From assembly GCF_900113685.1 (NCBI RefSeq), contig NZ_FOQG01000001.1, positions 124,001 through 188,000 on the forward strand: 64,000 nucleotides of DNA, in the 5' to 3' direction. Shown one piece after another: positions 17,566 to 26,492 of the stretch. The notes beneath the pieces are model-generated. The model was not told the origin of the DNA. It did not search any database and saw only the letters and a program-made list of their open reading frames with translations. Origin of the DNA: Nocardioides psychrotolerans. Lineage in GTDB: Bacteria; Actinomycetota; Actinomycetes; Propionibacteriales; Nocardioidaceae. Position 1 is the stretch's first letter. Every line of letters starts with the position of its first letter. Both the position numbers and the translations under genes were made by a program.

Positions 17566-18840
17566 ATGACCGTCGGATCCGACACCCCCGCGAAGGTCGC
17601 CGACGGCGACTTCTCCGGCGACAGCCACCAGTCGACGACCATCGGCGACTCGGCGCGCGACTACCTCAACCGCCTGCGTGGCGGCGACATGGGCTCCTTG
17701 CCCGCGATCCTCGGGCTCATCTTCCTCTTCGTCGTCTTCTCGTCGCTCCACGACCGGTTCCTGACGACCTACAACATGGCCAACCTGGTCGTGCAGGCCG
17801 GCTCCATCTGCGTGCTGGCGATGGGTCTGGTCTTCGTGCTGCTGCTCGGCGAGATCGACCTCTCCGCCGGTGTCGCGGGCGGCGCCGCGGCCACCATCAC
17901 CGCGCTGTTCCTCATCGACTACGACCTGTCGTGGTGGATCGCGACACTGGCCGGCATCGCCGTCGGCGCAGTGATCGGCGTGATCATCGGCGCACTGGTC
18001 TCGACCCTCGGCATCCCGTCCTTCGTCGTCACCCTCGCCTTCTTCCTCGCGCTGCAGGCGGTCCCGCTCAAGCTGATCGGCTCCGGCGGCTCGCTGCGCT
18101 TCAACGACGAGGTGCTGCGAGGGCTGTCGATCAAGAACGTCCCGGTCACGGCCGGATGGGTGGCCGCCGTGGCGATCGTCGCAGGGTTCGCGGCCCTGTC
18201 GCTGTGGCGCTACCGCTCGCTCTCGGCCCGGGGCCTGGTCCACGCGCCCCTCGCGCTGGTCGGCCTCCAGATCGCGGCGCTCGCCGTCATCGTCCTGGGC
18301 CTGACCGCCCTGCTCAGCAGCAACCGTGCACCCAACCCCGACATCTTCGTGATCAGCGGCATCCCGTGGGTCCTGCCGGTCGTGGTCGCGCTGCTGCTCT
18401 TCTGGACCTTCGTGCTGACCCGCACCCGTTTCGGCCGGCACCTCTACGCGGTGGGCGGCAACGCCGAGGCCGCGCGTCGCGCCGGCATCAACGTCACACG
18501 GATCAAGGTCACCGCCTTCGTGATCTGCTCCTCGATGGCCGCAGTCAGCGGACTCCTGGCGGCGTCCTACACCGGCAAGGTGTCCCCCGGCTCCGGTGGC
18601 GGCAACGAGCTGCTCTACGCCGTGGGCGCCGCGGTCATCGGCGGCACCAGCCTCTTCGGCGGTCGCGGCCGCGCGATCGATGCCATCGTCGGTGGCCTGG
18701 TCATCGCGACCATCCCCAACGGCCTCGGCCTGCTCAACCAGGCGAGCTACATCAACTTCCTGGTCACCGGCGGCGTGCTCCTGCTCGCCGCGAGCGTCGA
18801 CGCCATCTCCCGGCGCCGGCGCTCCGCAGCAGGCGTCTAG
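17566..18840 (+). CDS. xylH: Xylose-type ABC transporter permease
   Basis: 424 residues with a hydrophilic N-terminal ~40 residues and about ten to twelve membrane helices. The segments LVFVLLLGEIDLSAG and AVGGNAEAARRAGINV are typical of ribose/xylose permeases (BPD_transp_2 family). A loop region around residues 190-250 is longer than in RbsC, as in XylH. It forms the membrane channel of the transporter encoded with the two preceding genes. The start ATG 17566 follows CGGAG. The ROK regulator begins 9 bp after its stop. Confidence 0.87.
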   Translation: MTVGSDTPAKVADGDFSGDSHQSTTIGDSARDYLNRLRGGDMGSLPAILGLIFLFVVFSSLHDRFLTTYNMANLVVQAGSICVLAMGLVFVLLLGEIDLSAGVAGGAAATITALFLIDYDLSWWIATLAGIAVGAVIGVIIGALVSTLGIPSFVVTLAFFLALQAVPLKLIGSGGSLRFNDEVLRGLSIKNVPVTAGWVAAVAIVAGFAALSLWRYRSLSARGLVHAPLALVGLQIAALAVIVLGLTALLSSNRAPNPDIFVISGIPWVLPVVVALLLFWTFVLTRTRFGRHLYAVGGNAEAARRAGINVTRIKVTAFVICSSMAAVSGLLAASYTGKVSPGSGGGNELLYAVGAAVIGGTSLFGGRGRAIDAIVGGLVIATIPNGLGLLNQASYINFLVTGGVLLLAASVDAISRRRRSAAGV

Positions 18841-18849
18841 GCCAACCTC

Positions 18850-20073
18850 ATGAGTCGCCAGCGCACCGGCCTCGGCACGAACCAGGAGTCCGTCCGGCGC
18901 CACAACCTCGGGACCCTGCTGCAGCACGTCCACCGAGCCGGGCACAGCTCACGGGCCGAGCTCACCAGCATCATGGGCCTCAACCGCAGCACCATCGCAG
19001 GCCTGGTCGGGGAGCTGGAGTCGCTCGGCATCACCGAGCAAGCCCTCCCCTCCCAGGCACGTGGTGGGGCAGGACGCCCGTCGTCCGGGGTCGGGCTCTC
19101 GGGGAGCGGTCCGTTCGTCATCGCCGTCGACCTCGGCGTCGACCGGATGGACGTCGCCCGCGTCGGCCTCGGCGGTGTGATCCACGAGCGGGCAGCAGCC
19201 CCCATCGTCGGGGGGAGCGAGGCCTGGCAGGTCGCAGGCTCGGTGGCGGCCCTGGTGCGCCAGGTCGTCGAGGACGCCCCAATGTCCGCTCCCCTCGTCG
19301 GCATCGGGATCAGCGTCCCGGGCCTCGTACGGCGTACCGACGGGTTGATCCGGCTCGCTCCCAACCTGGAGTGGCACGACGTCTCGTTCGGCTCGATCGT
19401 CCTGGCTGCGCTCGGCGTCGACGTGCCGGTCTCGATCGCCAACGACGCCGACCTCGGAGCACTCGCAGAACACCACCGCGGCGCGGGCATCGACATCGAC
19501 GACCTGATCTACGTCTCGGGCAACGTCGGCGTCGGCGCGGGCGTCATCGCCGGGGGGATGCGGCTCGAGGGCGCCGGGGGCTACGCCGGCGAGATCGGTC
19601 ACCTGCGCTACAACCCCGAAGGCCGGCTGTGCCACTGCGGCAACCGCGGCTGCTGGGAGACCGAGGTCGGCGCCCACGCGATCGCGCGCGCCATCGGCAT
19701 CCCCGAGGAGCAGGCCGCGTCGCTGGGCGAGCTGCTGGAAGGCTACCGGGAGCCGACCCCCGAGCTCCGTCTCATCGGCAGCCACCTCGGTCACGGGCTG
19801 GCCGGGCTCGTCAACGCCTTCAACCCCCAGGTCGTCGTTCTCGGCGGCTACTTCAGGGCGCTCTTCCGCCTGGTGCGCGTCGACGTCCAGGCCGCCCTCG
19901 CCGACCGCGCCCTGCCTGCTCCCCTGGAGTCGGTCACCCTGGCGCTGCCCGGCCTCGGCGCTGACTCGGTCCTGCTCGGCGCGGCCGAGAACGCCCTGGA
20001 GCCGCTCTTCGTGGACCCCGTCGCCAGCCTCGGCACCGCCATCACCGGGGTCGGCACCAAGCTCGCGGGCTGA
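18850..20073 (+). CDS. ROK-family transcriptional regulator (transporter-linked)
   Basis: 407 residues: a winged helix-turn-helix at ~15-75 (RRHNLGTLLQHVHRAGHSSR, then LNRSTIAGLVGELESLG) and a sugar-kinase-like ROK domain. The zinc motif CHCGNRGC begins at Cys261, with Cys263 and Cys268, and is followed by WE. Such proteins are repressors that respond to a sugar. It is the last gene of the xylose transporter unit, with 9 bp to the permease. It converges with a second ROK gene in the xylA-xylB operon, so this locus has two such regulators. The operators at 15478-15494 and 24002-24024 are candidates for either. Confidence 0.88.
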   Translation: MSRQRTGLGTNQESVRRHNLGTLLQHVHRAGHSSRAELTSIMGLNRSTIAGLVGELESLGITEQALPSQARGGAGRPSSGVGLSGSGPFVIAVDLGVDRMDVARVGLGGVIHERAAAPIVGGSEAWQVAGSVAALVRQVVEDAPMSAPLVGIGISVPGLVRRTDGLIRLAPNLEWHDVSFGSIVLAALGVDVPVSIANDADLGALAEHHRGAGIDIDDLIYVSGNVGVGAGVIAGGMRLEGAGGYAGEIGHLRYNPEGRLCHCGNRGCWETEVGAHAIARAIGIPEEQAASLGELLEGYREPTPELRLIGSHLGHGLAGLVNAFNPQVVVLGGYFRALFRLVRVDVQAALADRALPAPLESVTLALPGLGADSVLLGAAENALEPLFVDPVASLGTAITGVGTKLAG

Positions 20074-20082
20074 CCTGGGTCT

Positions 20083-20145
20083 CGTCGAGTGACGCGTCCT
20101 GCATGCTCCACGGCCTCCCGGACGTGCTCCTTGCGTCACTCGACG
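20083..20145. terminator. Long inverted repeat between the convergent ROK genes
   Basis: A perfect 13-bp inverted repeat, CGTCGAGTGACGC (20083-20095) with its complement (20133-20145), flanks a 37-nt loop. The right arm overlaps the last codons of the minus-strand ROK gene. It may act as a terminator in both directions, though no T-run follows. Confidence 0.45.
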
Positions 20146-21362
20146 CCGGCCACCGCCACCTCACCCGAGAACACCGCCTCGAGCGACCGCTCGGCCGCAC
20201 CGAGGGCGGCGGCCTCCATTCCGAGCGTGGAGAGCCGCAGGTCCGGGCGACGCTGGGCCGGTGAGGGCAGCCGCTGGTCCAGGGCCTCTCGGGCCGGCTG
20301 CAGCACCCGCTCCCCCAGCGCCACGAAGTAGCCACCCAGGACGATCACCTCGGGGTCGAGCACGTTGGCGAGGATCGCCAGGCCCAGGCCCACGTCGCGG
20401 CCGAGACGGGTCAGCGCCTCGCTCACCCGCGGGTCGCCCGCCGCCCGGGCAGCGACCGCCTCAGCGGAGCGCATCGGTGTCTCGAGCTCCGCCATGCCAG
20501 CGCTCGCAAGCATCGCGTGGAGGCCGATCGAGGCCTCCCAGCAGCCTTGCCGTCCGCAGCCGCACCGGGCGGCGGAGTCGCCGATGGGCATGTGCCCGAC
20601 CTCGCCCGCGAAGCCCGTCGAGCCGCGCAGCAACCGCCCGTCGCTGACGATGCCGGCACCGATCCCGACCGTTCCGGTGAGGTAGAGCGCGTGGTCGGCT
20701 CCCACCGCCGCCCCGTGGTGCGACTCGGCGAAGGCCGCGCAGTTGGCGTCGTTGCCGACCGACACCGGGCAGCGGCCGTTGAGCGCCTCATCGACGGCGG
20801 CCGCCACCACGTCGTCGGCCACGTGCAGGTTGGGCGCCCACGCGACGGAGCGGTCATCGCCACGCACCAGACCGGGAACGGCGACCATCGCGCCGAGCAG
20901 GCGGCCCTGCGGCCCCCGTCGTACGACGTCTCGTGCGAGCGCGAGGAGCGCCGGGAGGGGGTCGTCGGTCACCGGCCTCGTCTCACTGAGCCGGACCCGG
21001 CCACCCAGGTCGAGCAGGACCGCCGACACGTAGTCGACGTTGAGCTCGAGCCCGAGACCGAGCAGCCCCTCCCCCGTCAGCGACACCGGCCGGCCCGGCC
21101 GCCCCCGCGCACCCGGGGCGACCACGGTGTCGTTCTCCGACACCGCGGCCGCCTCGGCGAGCGCTGCGACGATCACCCCGACCGTCGCCTTCGCCAGTCC
21201 GGTCCGCTTGGCGAGCTCGGCCCGGGTCGCGGGACCCTGCTGACGCAGGGTCCTCAGCACCAGGGACGTGTTGAGCCGCCGCAGGCCCTCGGTGCCCGCG
21301 GGCAGGCTCGCGGGCAGGCTCGCGGGCAGGCTCGCAGCGGTGCCCACGGGCTGGTCGGCCAT
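20136..21362 (-). CDS. ROK-family transcriptional regulator (xylA-linked, XylR-like)
   Basis: 408 residues from ATG 21362. Residues ~11-22 are a three-fold LPAS repeat encoded by a 12-bp tandem repeat. A winged helix-turn-helix follows (LVLRTLRQQGPATRAELAKR, then LAKATVGVIVAALAE). The ROK domain contains the zinc motif CGCGRQGCWE. ROK repressors of this layout control xylose genes in many bacteria. The gene starts 2 bp after the xylA stop, so it is co-transcribed with xylA and probably xylB, and would regulate its own operon. The palindrome in the xylB promoter is its likely site. It is not closely similar to the other ROK protein at its N-terminus. Confidence 0.88.
   Translation of the reverse strand: MADQPVGTAASLPASLPASLPAGTEGLRRLNTSLVLRTLRQQGPATRAELAKRTGLAKATVGVIVAALAEAAAVSENDTVVAPGARGRPGRPVSLTGEGLLGLGLELNVDYVSAVLLDLGGRVRLSETRPVTDDPLPALLALARDVVRRGPQGRLLGAMVAVPGLVRGDDRSVAWAPNLHVADDVVAAAVDEALNGRCPVSVGNDANCAAFAESHHGAAVGADHALYLTGTVGIGAGIVSDGRLLRGSTGFAGEVGHMPIGDSAARCGCGRQGCWEASIGLHAMLASAGMAELETPMRSAEAVAARAAGDPRVSEALTRLGRDVGLGLAILANVLDPEVIVLGGYFVALGERVLQPAREALDQRLPSPAQRRPDLRLSTLGMEAAALGAAERSLEAVFSGEVAVAGVE
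21299..21334. repeat. 12-bp tandem repeat, three copies
   Basis: Three exact copies of CGGGCAGGCTCG lie within the 5' coding part of the ROK gene and encode LPAS repeats. Copy number could vary by slippage without shifting the frame. Confidence 0.85.
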
Positions 21363-21364
21363 GC

Positions 21365-22537
21365 TCAGCCGCGCACGCCGTAGAGGTGCTCGAGCGCGAG
21401 CTGGTCGAGCTTCTCGAAGCCGGCACCACGGGCCGCGAGGGCATCGGGGTCGGGCAGCTCCCACTCCTGCAGCTGGGCCCAGGTCTCGCCGGGCGCCAGG
21501 GTCGGCTCGGACAGCTCGGCCACGCGGGCCGCCACGAGTGCGGCCTGGACCTCGGGGTCCGCGCGGAAGGCCTTGGCCTTCTCGCGCAGGACGAGGTAGT
21601 TGGTCATGCAGGCCTCGGCCGAGACCCACACGCCGGCGTCGTCCTCGGTGCGGAAGGGCTTGAAGTCGAAGTGGACCGGGCCGTCGTAGCCGCCGGCGAT
21701 CAGCGTGTCGACCACCCAGAAGGCGCCGCGCACGTTGCCGGCGCCGAAGCGCAGGTCCTGGTCGAACTTGGGGCCACCCTGCCCGTTGAGATCGATGTGG
21801 AAGAGCTTGCCCTGCCACATCGCCTGCGCGTAGCCGTGTGCAGCGTTGAGCCCGGCCATCTCCTCGTGGCCGACCTCGGGGTTGACCCCGACGCTCTCCG
21901 GCCGCTCGAGGGTCTCGATGAAGGCCAGCGCGTGACCGATGGTCGGGAGCAGGATGTCGCCGCGGGGCTCGTTGGGCTTCGGCTCGATCGCGAAGCGCAT
22001 GTCGTAGCCCTTGTCCGCGACGTACTGACCCAGCACGTCGAAGGCCTCCTTGTAGCGGTCGAGCGCGGCCGCAACGTCCTTGGCCGCACCCGACTCGGCG
22101 CCCTCACGACCGCCCCAGCAGACGTAGGTCTGCGCGCCGAGCTCGGCCGCGAGGTCGATGTTGCGCATCACCTTGCGGATCGCGAAGCGACGCACGTCGC
22201 GCACGTTGGAGGTGAAGCCACCATCCTTGAACACCGGGTGCGTGAAGAGGTTGGTCGTCGCGGTAGTGACGGCCAGGCCGGTCTCTGCCAGGCCCTTCTT
22301 GAAGCGCTCGATGATCGCGTCGCGCGCGCCGTCGTCACTGCCGAAGGGGATCAGGTCGTCGTCGTGGAAGTTGACGCCGTAGGCGCCCAGACCGGCCAGG
22401 CGCTCCAGCGCGTAGACCGGGTCCATCGGGGCACGCGTCGCGTCGCCGAAGGGGTCGCGCGCGGTCCAGCCGACGGTCCAGAGGCCGAACGAGAACTTGT
22501 CCTCCGGGCGGGGTGCGGGGATCTGGAGCTGGCTCAT
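21365..22537 (-). CDS. xylA: Xylose isomerase
   Basis: 390 residues from ATG 22537, chosen over an upstream in-frame start because AAAGG sits about 7 nt before it and the protein then begins [23 protein letters not shown], as in actinobacterial XylA. Metal- and substrate-binding segments are visible: [11 protein letters not shown] (catalytic His), the [11 protein letters not shown] region, NPEVGHEE, and HIDLNGQ with downstream DQDLRFG. The enzyme converts D-xylose to D-xylulose. It follows xylB (62 bp gap) and is tightly followed by a ROK regulator, so all three form one minus-strand operon. Confidence 0.96.
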   Translation of the reverse strand: MSQLQIPAPRPEDKFSFGLWTVGWTARDPFGDATRAPMDPVYALERLAGLGAYGVNFHDDDLIPFGSDDGARDAIIERFKKGLAETGLAVTTATTNLFTHPVFKDGGFTSNVRDVRRFAIRKVMRNIDLAAELGAQTYVCWGGREGAESGAAKDVAAALDRYKEAFDVLGQYVADKGYDMRFAIEPKPNEPRGDILLPTIGHALAFIETLERPESVGVNPEVGHEEMAGLNAAHGYAQAMWQGKLFHIDLNGQGGPKFDQDLRFGAGNVRGAFWVVDTLIAGGYDGPVHFDFKPFRTEDDAGVWVSAEACMTNYLVLREKAKAFRADPEVQAALVAARVAELSEPTLAPGETWAQLQEWELPDPDALAARGAGFEKLDQLALEHLYGVRG

Positions 22538-22599
22538 CAGGTGCCTTTCGTGGAGGTGCTGCGCTGGAGTGGGATCGTGTGGTCGCGGCGGGGTGCAGG

Positions 22600-23994
22600 T
22601 CACCAGGTGGCGGTGCGGTCGCGCAGACGCGCGTAGCCCTCACGGACGTACGCCGTGGGGTCGGCCGTCAGCCCAGCCCTCAGCTCGACGGTGTCGGCGA
22701 GGTGCCACGTGGGCGGGGCGGTGGTGCCGGCGAGCGCCCACGCTGCCTGGCGCGCCGCACCGCGGGCGACGTACTCCCCCGGCGGGGGCAACGTGATGGG
22801 CCGACCGAGGATGGCCGGCGCCAGCGCCTGCAGGGCCGGGCTGCGCGTGGCACCGCCGACCATGAGGATGCGCCGCGGCTCCTGGCCGGTGGCTCCGGCG
22901 AGGTGGTCGACGGCGTCGGCGAGCGAGCAGAGCAGGGCCTCGAAGGCGGCGCGGGCGAGGTCCTCGCGCGTCGTGGCGTCGGTGAGGCCGGTCCACGTGC
23001 CCACGGCGTCGGGTCGGTCGGGCGTGCGCTCGCCGCCGTAGTAGGGCAGGAACGTGGCGCCCCGGGCTCCGGGCTCGGAGGCGAGGGCGAGGTCGGAGAG
23101 CGTGGCGAGGTCGACCCCGAGCCAGCGGGCCTGGTGATCCAGGATCCGCGCGGCGTTCATCGTCGTGACCATCGGCAGGTAGCCGCCCTGGGCGTCGGCG
23201 AAGCCGGTGACCGTGCCGGTGCCGTCGGCCACCGAGGTGGCGCTGACGCACGAGGCGACACCGGAGGTGCCCACGGAGACGAGCACGTCGCCGGCGCCGA
23301 GGCCCAGGCCCAGGGCGGCCCCCATGTTGTCGCCGGTGCCGGCCGCGACGACCTGGCCCGAGACGGTGCGCCCGGCGACCGCTCCCGCCCCGACGATCCG
23401 GGGCAGCGCGACCTCGTGGCCGAGGGCGGCCGTGACGAGGTCGGGGCTCCAGGTGCCCTGGGCGGTGGAGAAGTAGCCGGTTCCGGAGGCGTCACCCCGG
23501 TCGGTGAAGGCATCGGTGCCGGGAGCACACGCGTGTCTCGAGACGTAGTCGTGCGGCAGGAGGACCGACGCGACCCGACGAGCGGCGGCCGGCTCGTGGT
23601 CACGCAGCCAGCGGAGCTTGGTGACGGTGAATGAGGCGACCAGGACGCTGCCGAGCGCCGCGGCACAGGCGTCGGCTCCCCCCATCTCCGCGACCAGGTC
23701 CCGGGCGGCGTCGGCGGAGCGGGTGTCGTTCCACAGCAGGGCGTCGTGCACGGGCACGCCATCTGCGTCCAGCGCGACCATGCCGTGCTGCTGGCCCGCG
23801 ACGGCCACCGCGTCGGCCCGCTCGAGGAGCCCGGACGTGGCCTCGTCGAAGGCGGTCAGCCACGCCCGCGGGTCGACCGCGGTGCCGGACGGGTGCGGCG
23901 CGCTGCCCTCGGCGACGACGGTGCCGTCGCTCGCGTCCACGAGGACGGCCTTCGTCGACTGCGTCGAGGAGTCGACGCCCAGTACCAAGCTCAC
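22600..23994 (-). CDS. xylB: Xylulokinase
   Basis: 464 residues. The FGGY-kinase N-terminal motif [15 protein letters not shown] (residues 6-20) binds phosphate. [14 protein letters not shown], the catalytic-Asp region [12 protein letters not shown] and the C-terminal [16 protein letters not shown] follow. It phosphorylates D-xylulose to xylulose 5-phosphate for the pentose phosphate pathway. The start is GTG 23994. A promoter lies directly upstream (TTGACT, 17 bp, CTTAAT) with the -10 box only 6 nt from the GTG, so the mRNA is probably leaderless. A near-perfect 23-bp palindrome fills the promoter spacer, which fits repression by a ROK protein. Confidence 0.93.
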   Translation of the reverse strand: MSLVLGVDSSTQSTKAVLVDASDGTVVAEGSAPHPSGTAVDPRAWLTAFDEATSGLLERADAVAVAGQQHGMVALDADGVPVHDALLWNDTRSADAARDLVAEMGGADACAAALGSVLVASFTVTKLRWLRDHEPAAARRVASVLLPHDYVSRHACAPGTDAFTDRGDASGTGYFSTAQGTWSPDLVTAALGHEVALPRIVGAGAVAGRTVSGQVVAAGTGDNMGAALGLGLGAGDVLVSVGTSGVASCVSATSVADGTGTVTGFADAQGGYLPMVTTMNAARILDHQARWLGVDLATLSDLALASEPGARGATFLPYYGGERTPDRPDAVGTWTGLTDATTREDLARAAFEALLCSLADAVDHLAGATGQEPRRILMVGGATRSPALQALAPAILGRPITLPPPGEYVARGAARQAAWALAGTTAPPTWHLADTVELRAGLTADPTAYVREGYARLRDRTATW

Positions 23995-24000
23995 GCCCCC

Positions 24001-24029
24001 ATTAAGTACGAGACTCGAACTTAAGTCAA
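24001..24029 (-). promoter_or_regulatory. xylB promoter with 23-bp palindromic operator
   Basis: Reading the minus strand, TTGACT (24029-24024), a 17-bp spacer and CTTAAT (24006-24001) form a good promoter ending 6 nt before the GTG. The palindrome 24002-24024 (TTAAGT, n, CGAG, n, CTCG, n, ACTTAA) spans the spacer and most of the -10 box. It is symmetrical apart from one base pair and the centre. Confidence 0.7.
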
Positions 24030-24069
24030 GGGCCGCGCATGAGGGTCGTCATGTGGGGTACCGGCGCCT

Positions 24070-24086
24070 CCGGGGAACATCCCCGG
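24070..24086. promoter_or_regulatory. Short palindrome upstream of the DUF5709-like gene
   Basis: CCGGGGA-ACA-TCCCCGG, a 7-bp inverted repeat 36 bp before the start. It could be an operator or a small hairpin. Confidence 0.35.
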
Positions 24087-24121
24087 TCGGCGTACGTTGG
24101 ACGCACACCAGGAGGTCAGAC

Positions 24122-24586
24122 ATGACAGCGCCGGACAACGGTCCCGCAGACGGGGACCAGGAGATCTACGACGGCTACAGCGTCGACGACGAGGACCAGC
24201 TCACCCCCGAGGACACCCTCGAGGCGGCCGACGTCGACGACGAGCTCGAGCGTGGCTACTCGCCGCCCGAGCGCTACTCCGCCGGCCAGGGCTACGGCAA
24301 CACGCCCTGGGAGGAGGAGCACCGCGAGACGATCGACCAGCGGATCGGCCAGGAGATCCCCGACCCCGATCCCTACGCGCCGACGCCCGTCGAGGACGTC
24401 GACGACGGCGAGGTCGGCACCGCACGTGCCGGTCGCCTCGTCGACATCGACCAGGGCTCCGGCGAGGACACCGAGAAGCACCTCGTCGGCACCGACGTCG
24501 GGATCGACGGCGCCGCAGCGTCGGCCGAGGAGGCCGCCGTGCACATCGTCGAGGAGGAGTGGGCGCCGGACATCGACCTGCGCTGA
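24122..24586 (+). CDS. DUF5709-like acidic protein
   Basis: 154 residues from ATG 24122, with an AGGAGG site 5 nt upstream. It is strongly acidic and without membrane segments or a signal peptide. The block EDQLTPEDTLEAADVDDELERGYSPPERY near residues 23-60 and the tail IVEEEWAPDIDLR resemble DUF5709 proteins of actinomycetes, whose function is unknown. It precedes a small membrane protein on the same strand, 83 bp downstream. Confidence 0.75.
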   Translation: MTAPDNGPADGDQEIYDGYSVDDEDQLTPEDTLEAADVDDELERGYSPPERYSAGQGYGNTPWEEEHRETIDQRIGQEIPDPDPYAPTPVEDVDDGEVGTARAGRLVDIDQGSGEDTEKHLVGTDVGIDGAAASAEEAAVHIVEEEWAPDIDLR

Positions 24587-24669
24587 CCACTCACCTCACG
24601 CACCACCAGCACCCCCGAGCGACGGGGCAGACCCCGTCGCATCCCCATCCACATCAGGAGAACAACACC

Positions 24670-24813
24670 ATGGTCTTCATCCTCTGGATCCTCGCCGTCA
24701 TCCTCGTGATCGCCGGCATCGTGCAGCTCTTCAAGGGCGAGACCCTGTGGGGCATCGTCCTGATCATCGTCGGCTTCGCGGTCGGCCCCGGCGGCTACAG
24801 CATCTTCAAGTAG
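24670..24813 (+). CDS. Small hydrophobic membrane protein (GPGGYS type)
   Basis: 47 residues, nearly all in two membrane helices (VFILWILAVILVIAGIVQLF and LWGIVLIIVGFAVGPG), ending GPGGYSIFK. AGGAG lies 9 nt before ATG 24670. Similar very short proteins ending in a GPGG motif are common in actinomycetes, without a known role. A hairpin follows it (24821-24848). Confidence 0.75.
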   Translation: MVFILWILAVILVIAGIVQLFKGETLWGIVLIIVGFAVGPGGYSIFK

Positions 24814-24820
24814 TCCCCTC

Positions 24821-24848
24821 ACCCCGAGAACGGCGGCGGGGTCGGGGT
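24821..24848. terminator. Hairpin between convergent genes
   Basis: ACCCCGA (24821-24827) pairs with TCGGGGT (24842-24848) across a 14-nt loop, between the stop codons of the small membrane protein and the VOC gene. A two-way terminator is likely, but the stem is short. Confidence 0.4.
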
Positions 24849-25234
24849 CAGTCGGCGACGACGACCTCGACCTCGAAGCCCTCGGAGTTCTCCACGTAGA
24901 GCGCGACGTGCTGCTCGCCACCGGCATGGGGATAGCGGTCGGCGAACATCTCGTGCCACCCGTGGGCCGACGACTCCGCCCGCAGCCGGTCGAGCCGGGC
25001 CCTGCTCTCGACGTGCAGCGCCAGGTGGTTGACCCCGGGGCGGTGCCGGTCGTGCGGCTCGTCGACCTGGTCGGTCGAGCGCTCGAGGAAGAGGTAGGTC
25101 CCGTCGGGGTGCACCCACGAGGCGCCCTCAATGTCGACCTCCCACTCCAGCTCACCGAGCAGCCAGCCCCACTCGTCGACCGCGAGGCCGACGTCGCTCA
25201 CCCAGAGGTCGAGATGGTGGATCGCACGCGCCAT
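24848..25234 (-). CDS. VOC (glyoxalase/bleomycin-resistance) family protein
   Basis: 128 residues, one vicinal-oxygen-chelate domain made of two beta-alpha-beta-beta-beta modules. IHHLDLWVSD supplies the first metal-type histidine and HLALHVESRARLDRL the second module. Members range from glyoxalases to dioxygenases and antibiotic-binding proteins, so no substrate can be assigned. TAGGGT lies 6 nt before the ATG at 25234 without a ribosome-binding site, which fits a leaderless transcript. Confidence 0.8.
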   Translation of the reverse strand: MARAIHHLDLWVSDVGLAVDEWGWLLGELEWEVDIEGASWVHPDGTYLFLERSTDQVDEPHDRHRPGVNHLALHVESRARLDRLRAESSAHGWHEMFADRYPHAGGEQHVALYVENSEGFEVEVVVAD

Positions 25235-25240
25235 GTGTCC

Positions 25241-25246
25241 ACCCTA
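25241..25246 (-). promoter_or_regulatory. -10 box of VOC gene (leaderless)
   Basis: TAGGGT on the minus strand, 6 nt before the ATG at 25234. Confidence 0.45.
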
Positions 25247-25276
25247 GGCCCATCCGCTCCTCCCGGGGCGAGCAAC

Positions 25277-25305
25277 AGGAACACGTTCTAGTTCGCCGCT
25301 ACGCT
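25277..25305 (+). promoter_or_regulatory. KstR-like operator and -10 box of F420 oxidoreductase gene
   Basis: 25277-25290 (AGGAACACGTTCTA) matches TnnAACnnGTTnnA except for the first base. TACGCT (25300-25305) is a -10 box ending 7 nt before the ATG at 25313. The operator covers the -35 region, as expected for repression. Confidence 0.55.
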
Positions 25306-25312
25306 GTGGCTC

Positions 25313-26173
25313 ATGCGCTTCTCCATCGTCACGGCGTTCCAGCCGTGCGACCACCTGATCCCGCTCGCGAAGGCCGCCGACGAACTGGGCTACCACGCGA
25401 TCTCCGTCCCCGACCACGTCGTGGACCTCGAGGAGCTCGAGACGCCCTACCCCTACACGCCCGACGGCAAGCGTCGCTGGGACATCGAGGCCGAGTGGCC
25501 CGACCCGTGGGTGCTGGTCGGCGCCCTGTCCGCGGTCACCACGCGGGTGCGCTTCTTCACCAGCATCTACGTCGCCGCGATGCGCAACCCCTACCAGGTC
25601 GCCAAGACGGTCGGCACCGCGGCGGTGCTGTCCGGCGACCGGGTCTCGCTCGGCGTCGGCATCGGCTGGTGCCGCGAGGAGTTCGAGCTGCTCGGGGCGA
25701 GCTTCGGCACCCGCGGCAAGCGCACCGACGAGGGCCTGTCGTTGATGAAGGCGCTCTGGGAGCCCGGGTGGACGGAGTTCGAGGGGCAGTTCTACACCGC
25801 GCCGAAGATGATGATGAACCCTTCGCCCGGTGCGCAGGTCCCGATCCTGGTCGGCGGCCTGTCCGAGATCGCCTTCCAGCGGGCCGCGCGCCACGACGGC
25901 TGGGTCGGCGACATCTACACGATCGAGGAGGCCGTCGGCCACGCCGCCCGGCTCCAGGAGATCCGCGCGGAGCAGGGCGCCACCGGTGACTTCTCGGTGA
26001 TCACTGCCCTGTCCGACGCGTTCCTCCCCGAGCACTTCGCCACGGCCGAGGCCGGTGGCATCACCGAGGTCTGGACCATGCCGTGGGTCTACTACCACGG
26101 CATGGACGCCAGCCTGGAGCAGAAGCTCGACGGCATGGAGCGCTTCGCCGTTGACATCATCGGGGCGCTCTGA
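25313..26173 (+). CDS. LLM-class F420-dependent oxidoreductase (Rv2161c-type)
   Basis: 286 residues forming one luciferase-like TIM barrel. MRFSIVTAFQPCDHLIPLAK, ISVPDHVV, GVGIGWCREEFELLG and RGKRTDEGLSLMKALW are features of the F420-dependent family that includes Rv2161c. The substrate is unknown. The gene stands alone on the plus strand and has its own promoter with a KstR-like operator over the -35 region, so it may be induced during lipid or sterol breakdown. No ribosome-binding site is visible; the TACGCT box 7 nt upstream suggests a leaderless mRNA. Confidence 0.87.
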   Translation: MRFSIVTAFQPCDHLIPLAKAADELGYHAISVPDHVVDLEELETPYPYTPDGKRRWDIEAEWPDPWVLVGALSAVTTRVRFFTSIYVAAMRNPYQVAKTVGTAAVLSGDRVSLGVGIGWCREEFELLGASFGTRGKRTDEGLSLMKALWEPGWTEFEGQFYTAPKMMMNPSPGAQVPILVGGLSEIAFQRAARHDGWVGDIYTIEEAVGHAARLQEIRAEQGATGDFSVITALSDAFLPEHFATAEAGGITEVWTMPWVYYHGMDASLEQKLDGMERFAVDIIGAL

Positions 26174-26236
26174 GGTGCGCCTGCGAGGTCGTGGGCGGCC
26201 CTCCCGCGGCCCCAGGGCCACCGCTGCGGTTGACCC

Positions 26237-26440
26237 TCAGGCCCGCCGCCGGCTTCGCCACCACAGGAAGGTCGCCACGAGCCCGATCAGGACCATCGCG
26301 CCGTAGGACACGGCCATCCGGGTCGCGGTCTCGCCCTCGAGCCGACCCAGCTGCACGCAGTTGAAGAGGACGACCAGCCACACCACCACCAGCACGGCGT
26401 CGGCCACGCGCCGCTTCAGGAAACCCTTGACGCGCTTCAC
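26237..26440 (-). CDS. Small two-helix membrane protein, hypothetical
   Basis: 67 residues from GTG 26440. Two hydrophobic helices (AVLVVVWLVVLFNCVQL and MAVSYGAMVLIGLVATFLWW) are separated by a short charged loop, and both ends are Arg/Lys-rich. I do not recognise a family. The reading frame lies alone between a plus-strand oxidoreductase and the RTX gene. No clear ribosome-binding site supports the start, so the gene is plausible rather than certain. Confidence 0.5.
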   Translation of the reverse strand: MKRVKGFLKRRVADAVLVVVWLVVLFNCVQLGRLEGETATRMAVSYGAMVLIGLVATFLWWRSRRRA

Positions 26441-26492
26441 GACGGCGTACGACGAGTGGCGTGGCGGGACACGCCCGTCACCCTAGCGGCGC

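Noticed and set aside
15475-18945. Very long open frame on the minus strand across the xylose transporter
   Set aside because: It is antisense to xylF, the ATPase and xylH, has a composition dominated by Asp/Gly/Val/Arg with no motif, and arises from high-GC codon bias.
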